Assembly (NCBI GenBank): GCA_900544375.1
Contig: UQUZ01000011.1
Coordinates: 1 to 64,000 of the forward strand
DNA from: an uncultured Oscillospiraceae bacterium
GTDB lineage: Bacteria > Bacillota > Clostridia > Oscillospirales > Acutalibacteraceae
Reading direction: 5' to 3'
Length of the DNA: 64,000 nt
The translations under genes and the position numbers were made by a program. The notes under the pieces were generated by a model that did not search any database, was not told where the DNA came from, and saw only the letters and a list, made by a program, of their open reading frames with translations. Numbering within the stretch: position 1 is the first letter of the stretch; each line of letters begins with the position of its first letter. Of the stretch, positions 24,072-32,511 are shown piece by piece.

Positions 24072-24626
24072 TTACCGGCTCAGTTCATATTGCCGCAGCC
24101 CCCATCCCACGGCCGCTGTATCGAAGGCAATCCGCAGCAAAAGCGAGAGGATCGTGCCGGCCAGAGAGGCATTGCTTGCAGACAGCTCAAGGAGCAGCCC
24201 AGCGCACAGCCAAAAAAACGAAACCAACACGCCTGATAGGGCAGCCGCGGCTGTATGCCCGCACAGAAAAAGCGCCACGGCGACAATCCGAACCTGTCGC
24301 GGAAGCTGCTCTTTCCTCCCCAATGCATAAAGGCGAATCCCAATTGCAAATATAAGGAGAGGAAATAGGGCAGATAGCGCCGCTGTCAAATCGGATATCA
24401 GCAGCGGAGCAATCCCCTCCGGCACAAACGCCTGCATCCATTCGATCAGGCTTCGCCCCAGCCTCTGCATGACGAAGAGGAGGATCTCACTCAAAATGCT
24501 GAAGCCGAGAATCCAGAGCAGGGGAAACAAGTGCTCCTGGTTCTCCCTCTTTTCCAACACGGTATCCTCTTCCATTTTTCTATTGAGAATAGAATTCATC
24601 CGTTTTCCACAGTTTTTATCATTCAT
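24072..24626 (-). CDS. Small polytopic membrane protein, target of the XRE repressor
   Basis: About 184 residues with a basic and acidic N-terminal tail of some 35 residues and four hydrophobic segments (about 40-60, 75-105, 118-140 and 142-165). No family is recognised. It is transcribed divergently from a small XRE repressor across a region with two operator-like palindromes. This suggests a repressor/membrane-protein pair responding to stress or an envelope signal. Two ATGs (24635 and 24626) compete; GAGGGG lies 2 or 11 nt upstream of them, so the exact start is unsure. Confidence 0.6.
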   Translation of the reverse strand: MNDKNCGKRMNSILNRKMEEDTVLEKRENQEHLFPLLWILGFSILSEILLFVMQRLGRSLIEWMQAFVPEGIAPLLISDLTAALSALFPLLIFAIGIRLYALGRKEQLPRQVRIVAVALFLCGHTAAAALSGVLVSFFWLCAGLLLELSASNASLAGTILSLLLRIAFDTAAVGWGLRQYELSR

Positions 24627-24670
24627 TCGTTGCATTTCCCCTCTTTTCTTCACAATGTTTATATCGAGTT

Positions 24671-24712
24671 TAGCGGATTTTACGCTAAAAGTCAATAGCG
24701 GAAAATCCGCTA
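24671..24712. promoter_or_regulatory. Two operator palindromes between XRE gene and its divergent target
   Basis: TAGCGGA TTT TACGCTA (24671-24687) and TAGCGGA AAA TCCGCTA (24696-24712) share a half-site TAGCGGA with a 3-nt centre, and their centres are 25 bp apart. The second is a perfect palindrome. The position and size suit an HTH dimer that represses both directions. Confidence 0.75.
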
Positions 24713-24739
24713 TGTTATCCTTTATATGGGTGAAAAAAC

Positions 24740-24955
24740 ATGTTATATCAACGAATCCGCGAATTGCGCGAGGATCACGATCTGACACAGGTTCAGATGG
24801 GCAAAATTTTATCCTGTAGCCAGCGCGTTTACAGCAATTATGAACGCGGTGAATTGGATATCCCCACAGAAATCCTGATTAAATTGGCGGATTTTTACGA
24901 AGTTTCCGTCGATTACCTTTTGAACCGCACCGAGCAGATGCAGATGACAAAATAA
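24740..24955 (+). CDS. XRE-family transcriptional regulator
   Basis: A 71-residue protein that is almost entirely one Cro/C1-type HTH domain: IRELREDHDLTQVQMGKILS, then SQRVYSNYERGELDIPTEIL and LADFYEVSVDYLLNRTE. It binds DNA as a dimer and has no sensor domain. It is divergent from a membrane-protein gene, with two palindromic operators in the 110-nt gap, so autoregulation is likely. The ribosome site GGGTG is weak, which fits a low-level repressor. Confidence 0.93.
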   Translation: MLYQRIRELREDHDLTQVQMGKILSCSQRVYSNYERGELDIPTEILIKLADFYEVSVDYLLNRTEQMQMTK

Positions 24956-24977
24956 AAATGGAACGACAACGCACTGC

Positions 24978-25003
24978 AAAGGGGCTGTGGCAAAATGCTT
25001 TGC
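24978..25003. repeat. Direct repeat of one terminator arm
   Basis: A 26-nt string beginning AAAGGGGCTGTGGCAAAATG is identical to 25121-25146, the left arm and loop of the terminator that follows. Here the right arm is missing, so no hairpin forms. The 115 nt between the copies hold no recognisable gene. Confidence 0.8.
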
Positions 25004-25120
25004 CTTGCAAACCAGCAAGAAAAAGGCGTGGTTTCGGGCGGCTATACAGCCTCGCCAACGTATATCCGCCAGCAATTTCATCCCGAAATTTGCCTCCTTG
25101 AGGCAAAAACGGCTTTTAGA

Positions 25121-25165
25121 AAAGGGGCTGTGGCAAAATGCTTTGCATTTTGCCACAGCCCCTTT
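25121..25165. terminator. Bidirectional terminator after the PBP gene
   Basis: A perfect 19-bp stem (25121-25139 with 25147-25165) has a 7-nt loop. It starts 1 nt after the PBP stop on the minus strand. A hairpin of the same kind, GGGCTGTTGTAAAAT, is at 56783-56827. Confidence 0.85.
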
Positions 25166-25166
25166 G

Positions 25167-26780
25167 TTAACGCTCCTGGGCTTTCATCTGGTTGATTCCC
25201 TGCGCAATCTCTTTGAATACCGGCGCGCCGTCCGTTGCACCGGAGGAGCCATCCTCCTTGAGCACAACAATCGCATATTCTGGCTCCTCCGCGGGAAAAT
25301 ACCCCGCAAACCAGGTGTGCAGAATTTCCCGTTCCCCGTCATACCAACCGGTCTGCGCGGTTGCTGTTTTGCCCGCCGCTGTGCCTCCCTCTGGCTTTGC
25401 ATGTCTCCCGCTCCCCTCTTCTACCGTTTGAATCAAAAATCGCTGGATTGTATGCGCCGTCGATACGCTCATCGCCTGTAGGGGCGGCTGAATTTCCGCC
25501 TCCTCCAGCAAATTTCCCTCATCATCAACCAGCCCTTCGATCAGCATGGCCTTTTGATATCCACCGTCATTGGCGATACAGGCATAGAGGGATGCTAGCT
25601 GCAAGGGGGTGGCCATCAGCGTCCCCTGGCCAAAGGCAAAGTTTGCCACTGCGGCTGGGGAATTGAGCTCCTCTGCTCGGGGGAGCGAACCCGCCGGCGC
25701 CGATAAATTGTCTGCCAACGCGGTGGCGGTGCCGAAGCCGAGCCGATCCGCCATCTCAACGATCTGCTCCGGCTCTAGCTTGGAGGCCAAATTGATAAAA
25801 TATGGATTGCAGGAAACCTCCATCGCCTCTTCCATATCAATCGTGCCGTGCCCACCCAACTCATGGCAGTGAAATACGGTTTTCCCCTGTGTAATCGCGC
25901 CCGTGCAAGTGTAAGAAAGGCTTGAGGAAAGCCCCGCCTCCAGCGCTGCGGCTGCCACCACGGGCTTAAAAACGGAACCGACTGCATAGGGCGTAAGCGC
26001 CCGGTTAATGAGGGGGGAATCCGCATCGTTGAGGCTTTCGGCAATATCATTTGGGTCAAACGCAGGGCAGCTTGCCATCGCGCGGATTTTTCCCGTTGCG
26101 GCTTCCAGCACCACGACGGCCCCGCGTTCAATAGAGGAATGTGAGAGGCTTTCTTCCGCCAGCGTCTGAATGCGCTTGTCGATCGTCAGCCGCACTCCTT
26201 TGGGAGAATCGTAGCCGCTGCGCTCAACCGCAGGCTGTTCCCCGCTGAGCAGCCTGCCCTGTGCATCGATCGAAAAACTCACGCGCAGATCGCTTTCAGG
26301 CATTTGGAGCCATTCGTCAAAGCTCTTTTCCAGCCCTGTTTCCCCTTTCTCCCCCGCTCCGTCCAGATGGCCGATCAGATGAACAGCAGGCTGCCGCTGC
26401 GTATAGCGCACTTTCGCCTCTACAACCGTAATATCCGAGCAGTCGATCGCGTCGGTATCCACATGGACCGATACCGGATAACCCTTGCTCATCTTCTCCC
26501 GGATGCCGGAGAGCTCTTCAGCATCTACATACGGTTCAATTGCGCTCAGCGCCTCAGGAGTTGGCTTCAAAAGCGCAACATATCGCTTCTCAGAATTCAC
26601 CAGCGGCAGGCCGTTGCAGTCATAAAATGTGCCACGCGCAGAGCCGACTGTGATCGTGCGCGTATTGTTCCGCACGGCGGCCTGCGCATATTCACTTTGA
26701 GAGATGCTCAAAATTCTGACAAACAGCAATCCCAAAGAAAGCATCAGCGCAAAAAACATAGCGATAACGCGTTTCGCCAT
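25167..26780 (-). CDS. Class B penicillin-binding protein (transpeptidase)
   Basis: A 537-residue peptidoglycan transpeptidase. It has one N-terminal transmembrane helix (about 5-25), a dimerisation domain, and the penicillin-binding domain with SVFKP (SxxK), SCN (SxN) and KTATAQTG (KTG-like). It is shorter than FtsI/SpoVD and lacks PASTA domains, so it fits the small spore-former class near PBP2/SpoVD; the exact role (elongation or sporulation) cannot be told. The start at 26780 follows GGCGGAG by about 7 nt. It has its own promoter at 26813-26841. Confidence 0.92.
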   Translation of the reverse strand: MAKRVIAMFFALMLSLGLLFVRILSISQSEYAQAAVRNNTRTITVGSARGTFYDCNGLPLVNSEKRYVALLKPTPEALSAIEPYVDAEELSGIREKMSKGYPVSVHVDTDAIDCSDITVVEAKVRYTQRQPAVHLIGHLDGAGEKGETGLEKSFDEWLQMPESDLRVSFSIDAQGRLLSGEQPAVERSGYDSPKGVRLTIDKRIQTLAEESLSHSSIERGAVVVLEAATGKIRAMASCPAFDPNDIAESLNDADSPLINRALTPYAVGSVFKPVVAAAALEAGLSSSLSYTCTGAITQGKTVFHCHELGGHGTIDMEEAMEVSCNPYFINLASKLEPEQIVEMADRLGFGTATALADNLSAPAGSLPRAEELNSPAAVANFAFGQGTLMATPLQLASLYACIANDGGYQKAMLIEGLVDDEGNLLEEAEIQPPLQAMSVSTAHTIQRFLIQTVEEGSGRHAKPEGGTAAGKTATAQTGWYDGEREILHTWFAGYFPAEEPEYAIVVLKEDGSSGATDGAPVFKEIAQGINQMKAQER

Positions 26781-26812
26781 TTTGATCTCCGCCTTTTCAA
26801 ATGGTATTGCCT

Positions 26813-26841
26813 GTAGTATATCCACTTTTTACGCAGGTCAA
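26813..26841 (-). promoter_or_regulatory. Promoter of the PBP gene
   Basis: On the minus strand: TTGACC (26836-26841), 17-nt spacer, TACTAC (26813-26818). Confidence 0.6.
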
Positions 26842-26940
26842 GCGGCGTTTGGCGGACAATCTTTCTGAAAGCACGCATATTTATGCTTCAACCTGCCTAT
26901 AATTGGTAACAGAAAACAAAAGCAAAGGAGCTGGTTTTTT

Positions 26941-27174
26941 ATGCCTCGTCCACGCAAAGCAATTGATTATGATGATGAAATCATGAAGGTAGAAGCTCAG
27001 CTGATCCGCTGCGATAAAACCAAAGCCGAGCTGCTTGAACGCCGTCAGGAGCTGCTGAATGCAAAACGGGAAACAGAGGTCGGCGCGCTGTATGACGCCT
27101 TGCAGCAAAAAGGAATTTCTGTGAAAGAAATTATAGAATTGATCCAGCAGACCTCTCAGCAGGAAGCCGGATAA
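26941..27174 (+). CDS. Small charged helical protein of unknown function
   Basis: A 77-residue protein with an RPRK start, a long charged helix (about 13-45, ideal for a coiled coil) and a second amphipathic helix (about 55-72). No cysteines and no membrane segment. The ribosome site AAAGGAG is 10 nt before the ATG. It stands alone, divergent from the PBP gene. The layout hints at a small nucleic-acid-binding or scaffold protein, but no family is recognised. Confidence 0.65.
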   Translation: MPRPRKAIDYDDEIMKVEAQLIRCDKTKAELLERRQELLNAKRETEVGALYDALQQKGISVKEIIELIQQTSQQEAG

Positions 27175-27391
27175 GTTTTAAAAGCGCACGCCTTCAAACG
27201 ATCTAGCGCGATAAAAAGGAGCCATCCATAATCGGCAGCAGGTTTCATCGTCCTCTCAGCGAGCTACGGTGGTAAACATCCTGCTTACACCACCTTTCCT
27301 TTCATAGACGTTCGGTAAAAAACACACTATTCCAAAAAAAGGTAAAAAATAAGGAAAAGTTCGATCGCTGTGGAGACTGTCGCGTAGAATA
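27175..27391. other. Gene-free stretch downstream of the 77-residue gene
   Basis: About 215 nt with no reading frame that has a convincing ribosome site and no clear terminator directly after the stop at 27174. It runs into the repeat block at 27392-27555. Confidence 0.4.
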
Positions 27392-27448
27392 AAAAAATAG
27401 CCGGTAGCTGTTTGCCCTCATAAGCAGACGGTTAACGGCTATTTTTTA
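27392..27448. terminator. Terminator-like hairpin inside dispersed repeat (copy C)
   Basis: AAAAATAGCCG and CGGCTATTTTT pair round a 31-nt loop. The left part (AATAGCCGGTAGCT) is shared with the 104-bp repeats at 23543 and 53596. Confidence 0.6.
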
Positions 27449-27455
27449 TTACGTC

Positions 27456-27555
27456 GTAGCGGCGAACTGCGTTCGCCCGCAATCCAGGGTTATCATGATG
27501 AACTCATATTTATTTACACAAGGAATAAAAGCGGGCGAACACAGTTCGCCCCTAC
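27456..27555. repeat. Long inverted repeat with palindromic arms
   Basis: A 25-bp arm at 27456-27480 pairs with 27531-27555 (23 of 25 match) around a 50-nt loop. Each arm is itself a palindrome (GGCGAAC / GTTCGCC). It looks like a REP or MITE-like element between the 77-residue gene and telA. Confidence 0.75.
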
Positions 27556-27598
27556 AAGAGTTCCATCTATATTCTAGTCAATAGGATGCTGGCTTTCC

Positions 27599-28750
27599 TT
27601 AGCCGTTGATTTCTAACAGCTTTTGCTTTAGCTCGTTTTCGATACGGCCCATTTCCAGCTCCGCTTCGCGGCGTTTCTGGCGGCCCTCCTGCTGAATACG
27701 GAGCACTTCATCCAGTGTGGAGATCAGGCTCTCATTGGTATGCTTGAGCGTTTCAATATCCACAATTCCGCGCTCTGATTCCTTCGCGGTTTCCACCGCG
27801 GCCATTTTCAGTGTGTCGGCATTTTTACGCAGCAGCTCATTGGTCATATCCGTCACTTCGCGCTGCGCCTGTGCCGCCTGCTGGGAATGAGCAACGCCCA
27901 AAGCCAACACCATCTGGCTTTTCCACAGCGGGATCGTATTCACCAGCGTGGACTGAATTTTTTCCGACATCAGCGTATCGTTATTCTGCACCAGGCGGAT
28001 CTGAGGCGCCATCTGGATGGAAATCATGCGCGTCAGCTCCAAATCGTGCAGCTTCTTTTCAAAGCGGCCGCACAGAGAGGAGAGATCGTTTGCCGCCTGC
28101 GCATCCTCTGGCAGGCCGGTCTGTTTCGCCTTTTCCACCAGAATGGGCAATTGCTCGGCGCGCGTCTGCGCAAGCTTCTTCTTGCCTGCCAAGATATACA
28201 TGGAGAGTTCCTTAAAGTACACCTTGTTCAGCTCATACATTTTATCCAGCATTGCAATATCCTTTAAAAGCTGCATCTGATGGCCTTCCAGCGTGTGGCA
28301 GATCGCATCCACATTGGTTTCCGCCTTGGCATATTTGGCTTTCATGGAAGTAAGCTTATTCGAGCCGCGTTTGAAGAATCCCAAAAAGCCCTTTTCCTCT
28401 TCCTCTACATCAAAGCTTTTCAACTGCGTTACCACATTGGAAAGCATGCCTCCGATTTCGCCTAGATCCTTGGTGCGCACATTATTCAACGCTGATTCAG
28501 AAAAATCGGCCATCTTTTTTTGTGCGCCCGCGCCGTATTGCAGCACCATGCTGGAGTTGCTCAGCTCAATTTTCGAAGCAAAATCCTGCACCATCTTCTT
28601 TTCCGCATCTGTCAAAGAGCTTTCATCAAACACTGCGTCTTCAGGCGAAGGCTCGTTTGCACGCACCGTTTGCAAAACGCCCTGTTCGCTTTCGAACGGC
28701 TCAAAGGTCAAAGTGGGAACCGCCGTTATTTCTTTCATTTCTTCGCTCAT
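27599..28750 (-). CDS. TelA/KlaA-family protein
   Basis: A 383-residue soluble helical protein of the toxic-anion-resistance (TelA) family. It has long charged helices, with VVTQLKSFDVEEEEKGFLGFFKRGSNKL and QLLKDIAMLDKMYELNKVYFKELSMYI as family blocks. TelA was named for tellurite resistance, but homologues act more widely in envelope and antibiotic stress. GGAGG is 9 nt before the ATG. It lies 79 nt after an XpaC-family gene, a pairing common in Firmicutes that suggests one functional unit. Confidence 0.9.
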   Translation of the reverse strand: MSEEMKEITAVPTLTFEPFESEQGVLQTVRANEPSPEDAVFDESSLTDAEKKMVQDFASKIELSNSSMVLQYGAGAQKKMADFSESALNNVRTKDLGEIGGMLSNVVTQLKSFDVEEEEKGFLGFFKRGSNKLTSMKAKYAKAETNVDAICHTLEGHQMQLLKDIAMLDKMYELNKVYFKELSMYILAGKKKLAQTRAEQLPILVEKAKQTGLPEDAQAANDLSSLCGRFEKKLHDLELTRMISIQMAPQIRLVQNNDTLMSEKIQSTLVNTIPLWKSQMVLALGVAHSQQAAQAQREVTDMTNELLRKNADTLKMAAVETAKESERGIVDIETLKHTNESLISTLDEVLRIQQEGRQKRREAELEMGRIENELKQKLLEING

Positions 28751-28829
28751 GGCAAAGATCCTCCTTCAATCAATCAGGTGTGTAGCACCAAAAATTCGAG
28801 GATAGTGCTTCGAGGCCGCCCGAGGAAAC

Positions 28830-29993
28830 CTAATTTTGAAAATCATTCCCCGTCAGCCCCTCTTGGGCAAGCATAGCCTCCAACGCGGAAATATCAGTGG
28901 AAACATCCATTGCCGCATTCTCAAATAAGCTATCCAGCAGGTTTTCAAACGCCAGATTGATGGTATCAAGCGTTTCACGGATTTCCGCTTTGGCGCTCAT
29001 AATATTCTCACCCTGCACCGGCTGGCTGTCAAACTCCCGATAGGCATTGACCAGCTTTAAGGTGATTGGCAGATAATAGTTTAAAAACTTTCGGATTTCA
29101 GGCAGCTTCTCCGGGTGTTTTTCCACATGGTCAAAAATTTTTGAGGTGATCTCCTCTAATCGGAACAGCTTCTGCGAGATCTCCTCGCCCGGAATTGCAT
29201 CGTTTGCCTCTCGAATTTGGCGGATCACCCGGTCGCCATCCTCTAGCAGAGCTTCCAACTCCGCGGCCTTGGGGTCATTTTTGAGGCGCTGACGGCGGCG
29301 CTCGTCCTCCTCCTCCCGGCGTTTTCTGCTTTCCTCCGCCTCCAGATAGCGGGCATAGGTTTCATGATCCAAAATCAGGCATGTTTCCTGTGCATCCAGG
29401 TGGGCCTGCGGGAAAAAGCCCAGCCCGATCATGCGTTTGATATCTTTCGCCACAAAGCGCTCTGATTGGCCCACCGCCTGAGCAAGGTGTGCCAACGAGC
29501 AAAAGCTCATGCCCCGCAGCTCCTTGCGATAGGCTTCAAAGCGAAGCGCTCGCCTGCGCATACGCAGGCCGCTACCAAACAGAACGCCGCAGCCAGCAGC
29601 ACCTACGCTCAAAAAGGCCACAGCCGCACTAAGGTTCAGCCCTTTGACGGCCAGCAGGATCGCGGAGACCACCAGTGCCGCCACAATCGGCACGCCGGGC
29701 ACGGCGCCAAGCAAAGCCAAAAGCAACCCGGTGATTTTGCCGGGCGCAGAACGCTTCATCAGCTTGCCATCCACCCATTGAGGTTGATAGGGCGCCGGTT
29801 TCGGGGGTGTTTTGGGGCGCGCCGCCGTATTTTTAACGGTATCAACCGTTTCCAGCACGGTATCCTTGATCTCCTTCACTGTGCTATCCACCGTACGCCT
29901 GATCTCTACAAACGTTTTCGAGTTGTTGCTGACCGTTTGCTGCACCGACCGGCTGATCTCCCGCACCAGATCGGCAAGATTCATTTCATCCAT
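28830..29993 (-). CDS. XpaC-family membrane protein
   Basis: A 387-residue protein of the family named for 5-bromo-4-chloroindolyl phosphate hydrolysis. The N-terminal 85 residues are hydrophilic. Two hydrophobic segments follow (about 95-120 and 122-145), then a DnaJ-independent helical C-terminal half with the XpaC signature YYLPITLKLVNAYREFDSQP and IRETLDTINLAFENLLDSLF. True enzymatic activity is doubtful. The start at 29993 follows GGTGGAGG by about 8 nt. It precedes telA in one transcript. Confidence 0.85.
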   Translation of the reverse strand: MDEMNLADLVREISRSVQQTVSNNSKTFVEIRRTVDSTVKEIKDTVLETVDTVKNTAARPKTPPKPAPYQPQWVDGKLMKRSAPGKITGLLLALLGAVPGVPIVAALVVSAILLAVKGLNLSAAVAFLSVGAAGCGVLFGSGLRMRRRALRFEAYRKELRGMSFCSLAHLAQAVGQSERFVAKDIKRMIGLGFFPQAHLDAQETCLILDHETYARYLEAEESRKRREEEDERRRQRLKNDPKAAELEALLEDGDRVIRQIREANDAIPGEEISQKLFRLEEITSKIFDHVEKHPEKLPEIRKFLNYYLPITLKLVNAYREFDSQPVQGENIMSAKAEIRETLDTINLAFENLLDSLFENAAMDVSTDISALEAMLAQEGLTGNDFQN

Positions 29994-30150
29994 TCTATTC
30001 CTCCACCCTATCGACACACCTCTCTACAGGCGCATCCAATCTGCGGCGTCTCCCGCTGAAAAAAGCCTCTAAATGAGAAATCCGCAAGGCCATTCCATGC
30101 AAAGCTCTCCACCATTTCCGGTACGCCACCCAGCGAGCAGTATGGTATTT

Positions 30151-30179
30151 ATTATATCTCATTCCCTATAAAAGCACAA
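30151..30179 (-). promoter_or_regulatory. Promoter of xpaC-telA
   Basis: On the minus strand: TTGTGC (30174-30179), 17-nt spacer, perfect TATAAT (30151-30156). It leaves a leader of about 150 nt. Confidence 0.7.
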
Positions 30180-30261
30180 GATGATGCGTAAAACAAACAT
30201 GATGACGGAAAGGCGAATTACATCCCGTTTTGCAGCATCTGCCTCCTAATCAAAGCATAAA

Positions 30262-30293
30262 AAATCCAGCTGCAATCTACCGCAGCTGGATTC
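30262..30293 (-). terminator. Terminator of the M28 peptidase gene
   Basis: An 11-bp stem AATCCAGCTGC / GCAGCTGGATT with an 8-nt loop is followed by a T run on the minus strand. Confidence 0.85.
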
Positions 30294-30322
30294 ATGTGCA
30301 ACGCGCAACTTTCTACATATCC

Positions 30323-31576
30323 TTATTTCAGCCCTACCGCGTCATACATGCAGCAAGCCTCGGTTACAACCTCAATGCCTGTGCGGATCGCTTCAGGCTC
30401 CAGCAGCTCCCAACTATCGAGCCGCGTGTGGTAATAGCGCGGCGGCGTAGGGTCCATCGCGGCAAAGCCGGTGGCCTTCACACCGATCTGCGTAAACGCA
30501 GCGGCGTCGCACGCGCCGATGTAGATCGAAGCATAGGGAAGGTCGAGCCCGCAGTTGGAGGCAGCGTTTTTCACGAGCTCCTTTGCCTGCTTATCATGCT
30601 TTAAGGTGCCGCTCAGATCGCGGTCGTAAACGGCGAGATCCTTCAGATCGCGGAAGGTATCAAGGCCGAGCACAACGGTTTCCGTAGCGAGCAGCTCCTC
30701 CTTATGCCGCTTGGCATAGGCCTTCGCACCGCGCAGGCCCGCTTCCTCAGAGCCGGAGAGCAACACGACGACCTCCGTATTCTCAAAACGGATATTCGCT
30801 TCTGCCAGCGTTTTGAGCGTGCTCATGGCAACATAGCAGCCGGTGAGGTTATCGTTCGCACCAGGTACGCTTTTGAAAGGATTCTGAAAAAACAGAAAAC
30901 CAATAAAGCACGGGAACAGGCAAAACAGAAGCACGCCAAAAATCTTGAAGAAGATATCCAGCCCGCCTGTTAGCGCCACTCCTGCCACATCGGCCACTAA
31001 AAACTTCACCAGGCTGGCAACACCGCAGATCACGAAGCCGACCACTGCGGGGATCAGCACCGCCTTCATGCCGTTGCCGCCCAATTTATAGTTGAGCGTC
31101 CACTCATATTGGGAGTCAGAATGGCCCACCAGGAAAATCCGGCGTTTCACCTTTCCTTTTGGCTTGCGCGTAGCGATCACGTTGTGAGACGGGTGGCCGG
31201 GGAACAGCGGGTCGATAAACTGCTTATACATCACAAATTCCAACACCAGGGGAATTGCACCGATGATCACAAGAATCAGCGCGGCCAACGCGTGGTCGAA
31301 CCAATAGAGGAACGATGCGATAATGCCCAGCGCAACCGTAAACGGAATAAATCCCATAAATGCTTGGCGGTGCACGGTAAATTCCTCGATCTGCACATCG
31401 TCCGCCCATTGCCCGAGCTCTTCGGCCATCATCTTCTGCGCTTTCAGCTCTTCCGGGCTGCCGGGCGCACGAGGGCCGACTGTCTCGATAATCTGTTTGA
31501 TTTGGTCGCAGCAATACTGCACAGTCGCCTTCAGATCAAAGGCTTTGCCGTTTGCCGCCTGCTCTGCATACTTCAA
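30323..31576 (-). CDS. Membrane-embedded M28-family metallopeptidase
   Basis: A 417-residue M28-type protein with four hydrophobic segments between residues 70 and 230 inserted in the peptidase fold. Zinc ligands appear as GHSD, GANDNLTG (Asp), SGSEEAGLRG (Glu pair) and HTRLD (His). It would cleave peptides at the inner face or within the membrane; its substrate is unknown. The start is TTG with only a weak purine stretch (GAGTGAGAAG) upstream. A promoter with an unusual palindrome at the transcription start lies at 31642-31695. Confidence 0.85.
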   Translation of the reverse strand: MKYAEQAANGKAFDLKATVQYCCDQIKQIIETVGPRAPGSPEELKAQKMMAEELGQWADDVQIEEFTVHRQAFMGFIPFTVALGIIASFLYWFDHALAALILVIIGAIPLVLEFVMYKQFIDPLFPGHPSHNVIATRKPKGKVKRRIFLVGHSDSQYEWTLNYKLGGNGMKAVLIPAVVGFVICGVASLVKFLVADVAGVALTGGLDIFFKIFGVLLFCLFPCFIGFLFFQNPFKSVPGANDNLTGCYVAMSTLKTLAEANIRFENTEVVVLLSGSEEAGLRGAKAYAKRHKEELLATETVVLGLDTFRDLKDLAVYDRDLSGTLKHDKQAKELVKNAASNCGLDLPYASIYIGACDAAAFTQIGVKATGFAAMDPTPPRYYHTRLDSWELLEPEAIRTGIEVVTEACCMYDAVGLK

Positions 31577-31641
31577 TTCTTCTCACTCTTTCTATACAAA
31601 AGTTTTTAGCTGACCCTACCCACACAAAAGCCCTCGTAAAT

Positions 31642-31695
31642 GCTTCAAACGATCCTGTTTGAAGCTATTTTATCATATTTTATGCACTATGACAA
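31642..31695 (-). promoter_or_regulatory. Promoter of the M28 gene with start-site palindrome
   Basis: On the minus strand: TTGTCA (31690-31695), 17-nt spacer, TAAAAT (31667-31672). Just downstream is the inverted repeat GCTTCAAAC / GTTTGAAGC (31642-31650 and 31657-31665). The same arrangement is in front of folC and the GH35 gene. Confidence 0.7.
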
Positions 31696-31764
31696 CCGAA
31701 AGCAAAAAGAAAGGCGGGCATCATATCGTTCTCTTTTTTTGCATATGGTGCAAAAGGGGTGAGG

Positions 31765-32511
31765 ATGATGCCGGAATATATCCGTGTGACGGATTTAAGC
31801 AAGGTTTACCGCAAGCACGAGGCGGTAAAGCACATCAGCTTCCAGGTTGGCAAAGGGCAGATTTTCGCCTTTCTTGGGCCGAACGGGGCGGGCAAAAGCA
31901 CCACGATTAACATTTTATCCACCCTACTGCTCAAGAGCAGCGGAAGTGTATGCATTGGCGGCATGGATCTCGACCGCCAACGCAAACAGGTCAAGCGAGA
32001 AATCGGCATCGTTTTTCAAGACGACGTGCTGGATGGGAGCCTGAGCGTATATCAAAACCTGCTGTATCGCGGCGGCCTTTATATCCCCAAGGAAAAGGAG
32101 TTGAAAAAACGCATTTCAGAGCTTTCCTCTCTATTGATGCTGGAGCAGATTCTCCCCCGGAAATACCGGGAGTGTTCCGGCGGCCAAAAGCGCCTCGCAC
32201 AAATCGCGCGGGCGTTGCTGCCGGCACCCGGCCTGCTGATCTTGGATGAACCAACCACCGGCCTCGACCCCGTTACGCGCCAAAAGGTTTGGGCAGTGCT
32301 GCACGGCCTGCGTAGTCAATTGCAGATGACGATTTTTTTCACCACTCATTATATGGAGGAGGCAGCCTTTTCCGACGCGATCTGCGTGCTGGACCACGGC
32401 CACATTTTGTTGTGTGATACGTTGGATAGAATTGAAACGGCGCAGCAGACCAGCGGAAGAGAGTTGGACTTAAACGCACTTTATCTTCGCCTGTTAGGAG
32501 AGAGCAGATGA
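31765..32511 (+). CDS. ABC transporter ATP-binding protein
   Basis: A 248-residue ATPase of the ABC-2 (DRI/DrrA-like) exporter type. Walker A is GPNGAGKST, the Q-loop is FQDD, the signature is CSGGQKRLAQIARAL (one mismatch to LSGGQ), Walker B is LLILDEPTTGLD and the H-loop is TTHYMEEA. With the next gene it forms an exporter of a lipid, drug or peptide. The ATG at 31765 (or 31768) follows AAAGGGG by 5-8 nt. The stop overlaps the permease start by 4 nt. Confidence 0.93.
   Translation: MMPEYIRVTDLSKVYRKHEAVKHISFQVGKGQIFAFLGPNGAGKSTTINILSTLLLKSSGSVCIGGMDLDRQRKQVKREIGIVFQDDVLDGSLSVYQNLLYRGGLYIPKEKELKKRISELSSLLMLEQILPRKYRECSGGQKRLAQIARALLPAPGLLILDEPTTGLDPVTRQKVWAVLHGLRSQLQMTIFFTTHYMEEAAFSDAICVLDHGHILLCDTLDRIETAQQTSGRELDLNALYLRLLGESR

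Noticed and set aside
27180..27290. Short minus-strand frame of about 30 codons after the 77-residue gene
   Set aside because: It has only a weak AGAGGAC site and overlaps the end of a real gene; composition does not resemble the two peptide micro-genes.
28830..29993. XpaC-like protein as a true phosphatase
   Set aside because: The family name comes from an indirect colour assay; no catalytic motif of a phosphatase is visible.
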